Of a stretch of 33,494 bases of DNA, positions 33,441 to 33,494 are shown in pieces; within the stretch, counting starts at the first letter, position 1; every line of letters starts with the position of its first letter. This DNA comes from an uncultured Chlamydiae bacterium (GTDB lineage: Bacteria > Chlamydiota > Chlamydiia > Chlamydiales > Rhabdochlamydiaceae): assembly GCA_945952445.1 (NCBI GenBank), contig CAMFIG010000025.1, positions 1 through 33,494 of the forward strand, in the 5' to 3' direction. Below the pieces are notes generated by a model. It saw only the letters and a list, made by a program, of their open reading frames with translations. It did not search any database and was not told where the DNA came from. The translations under genes and the position numbers were made by a program.

Positions 33441-33494
33441 CGCTCTTTCAAACACAGGGCTGACACGGCGCCAATAACGTTCCCAGTCGCCATT
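33435..33494 (-). CDS. C-terminal fragment of a probable transposase
   Basis: On the minus strand the last 19 codons and stop of an open frame enter from the window edge: NGDWERYWRRVSPVFERAA. The stop lies inside the terminal inverted repeat, as is common for the 3' end of a transposase gene. The family cannot be told from this short piece; an IS256-type or other DDE element is possible. Most of the gene is outside the window. Confidence 0.4.
   Translation of the reverse strand, partial: NGDWERYWRRVSPVFERAA

Overview
This window looks like a piece of a chromosome from an environmental (non-Chlamydiaceae) member of the Chlamydiales. Three things point there. The block pyrG, yqgF, zwf, pgl is the order known from Chlamydia trachomatis (CT183 to CT186). 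There is a PPi-dependent phosphofructokinase of the chlamydial size class. Two adjacent proteins have the shape of inclusion membrane (Inc) proteins: a short N-terminus, a hydrophobic double segment, then coiled coil. Base composition is moderate and Waddlia-like, but the genus is a guess.

Layout. 1-57: outer end of an insertion sequence lying to the left. 82-4317 (minus): oxidative pentose phosphate operon, zwf-opcA-pgl-NAD epimerase, with overlapping stops and starts. 4360-5842: two tandem, defective copies of an ISNCY/IS1202-like element. 5919-8513 (plus): a divergent glycogen branching enzyme homologue with its own N-terminal region. 8564-10645 (minus): yqgF and pyrG. The IS pair and the branching-enzyme gene therefore sit inside what is a continuous pyrG-yqgF-zwf-pgl block in Chlamydia.

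10902-16029 (plus): an MFS transporter, a strong terminator, L-serine dehydratase, a remnant of an AAA ATPase/DUF4143 gene, and PPi-phosphofructokinase, whose Shine-Dalgarno sequence is buried in a perfect hairpin. 16056-18095: a tightly packed run of NAPE-PLD-like hydrolase, class I methyltransferase and pterin carbinolamine dehydratase. 18145-20468: the two Inc-like coiled-coil genes. 20475-21803 (minus): an FAD monooxygenase. 21995-23359: an AGCS alanine/glycine:Na+ symporter.

23449-30205: two adjacent paralogues of 1115 and 1122 residues. Each carries seven ~30-residue repeats in the N-terminal half and a strongly conserved Cys-containing C-terminal domain. I do not recognise a characterised family and regard them as the best candidates for something undescribed, possibly secreted effectors. 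30342-32881: rimO and an RlmI-like methyltransferase, translationally coupled. 32993-33409: a GNAT acetyltransferase behind a structured leader. 33418-33494: the opposite end of an IS, whose terminal inverted repeat matches the one at the left edge, so the window is bracketed by IS ends.

Themes: central carbon metabolism (G6PD pathway, PPi-PFK, serine to pyruvate, glycogen branching), translation modification (RimO, RlmI), and host-interaction candidates (Inc-like pair, repeat proteins, possibly the FAD monooxygenase). IS activity appears to have reshaped the left half. No tRNA, rRNA or CRISPR array was seen. The only long non-gene stretch is the IS block at about 4360-5842.
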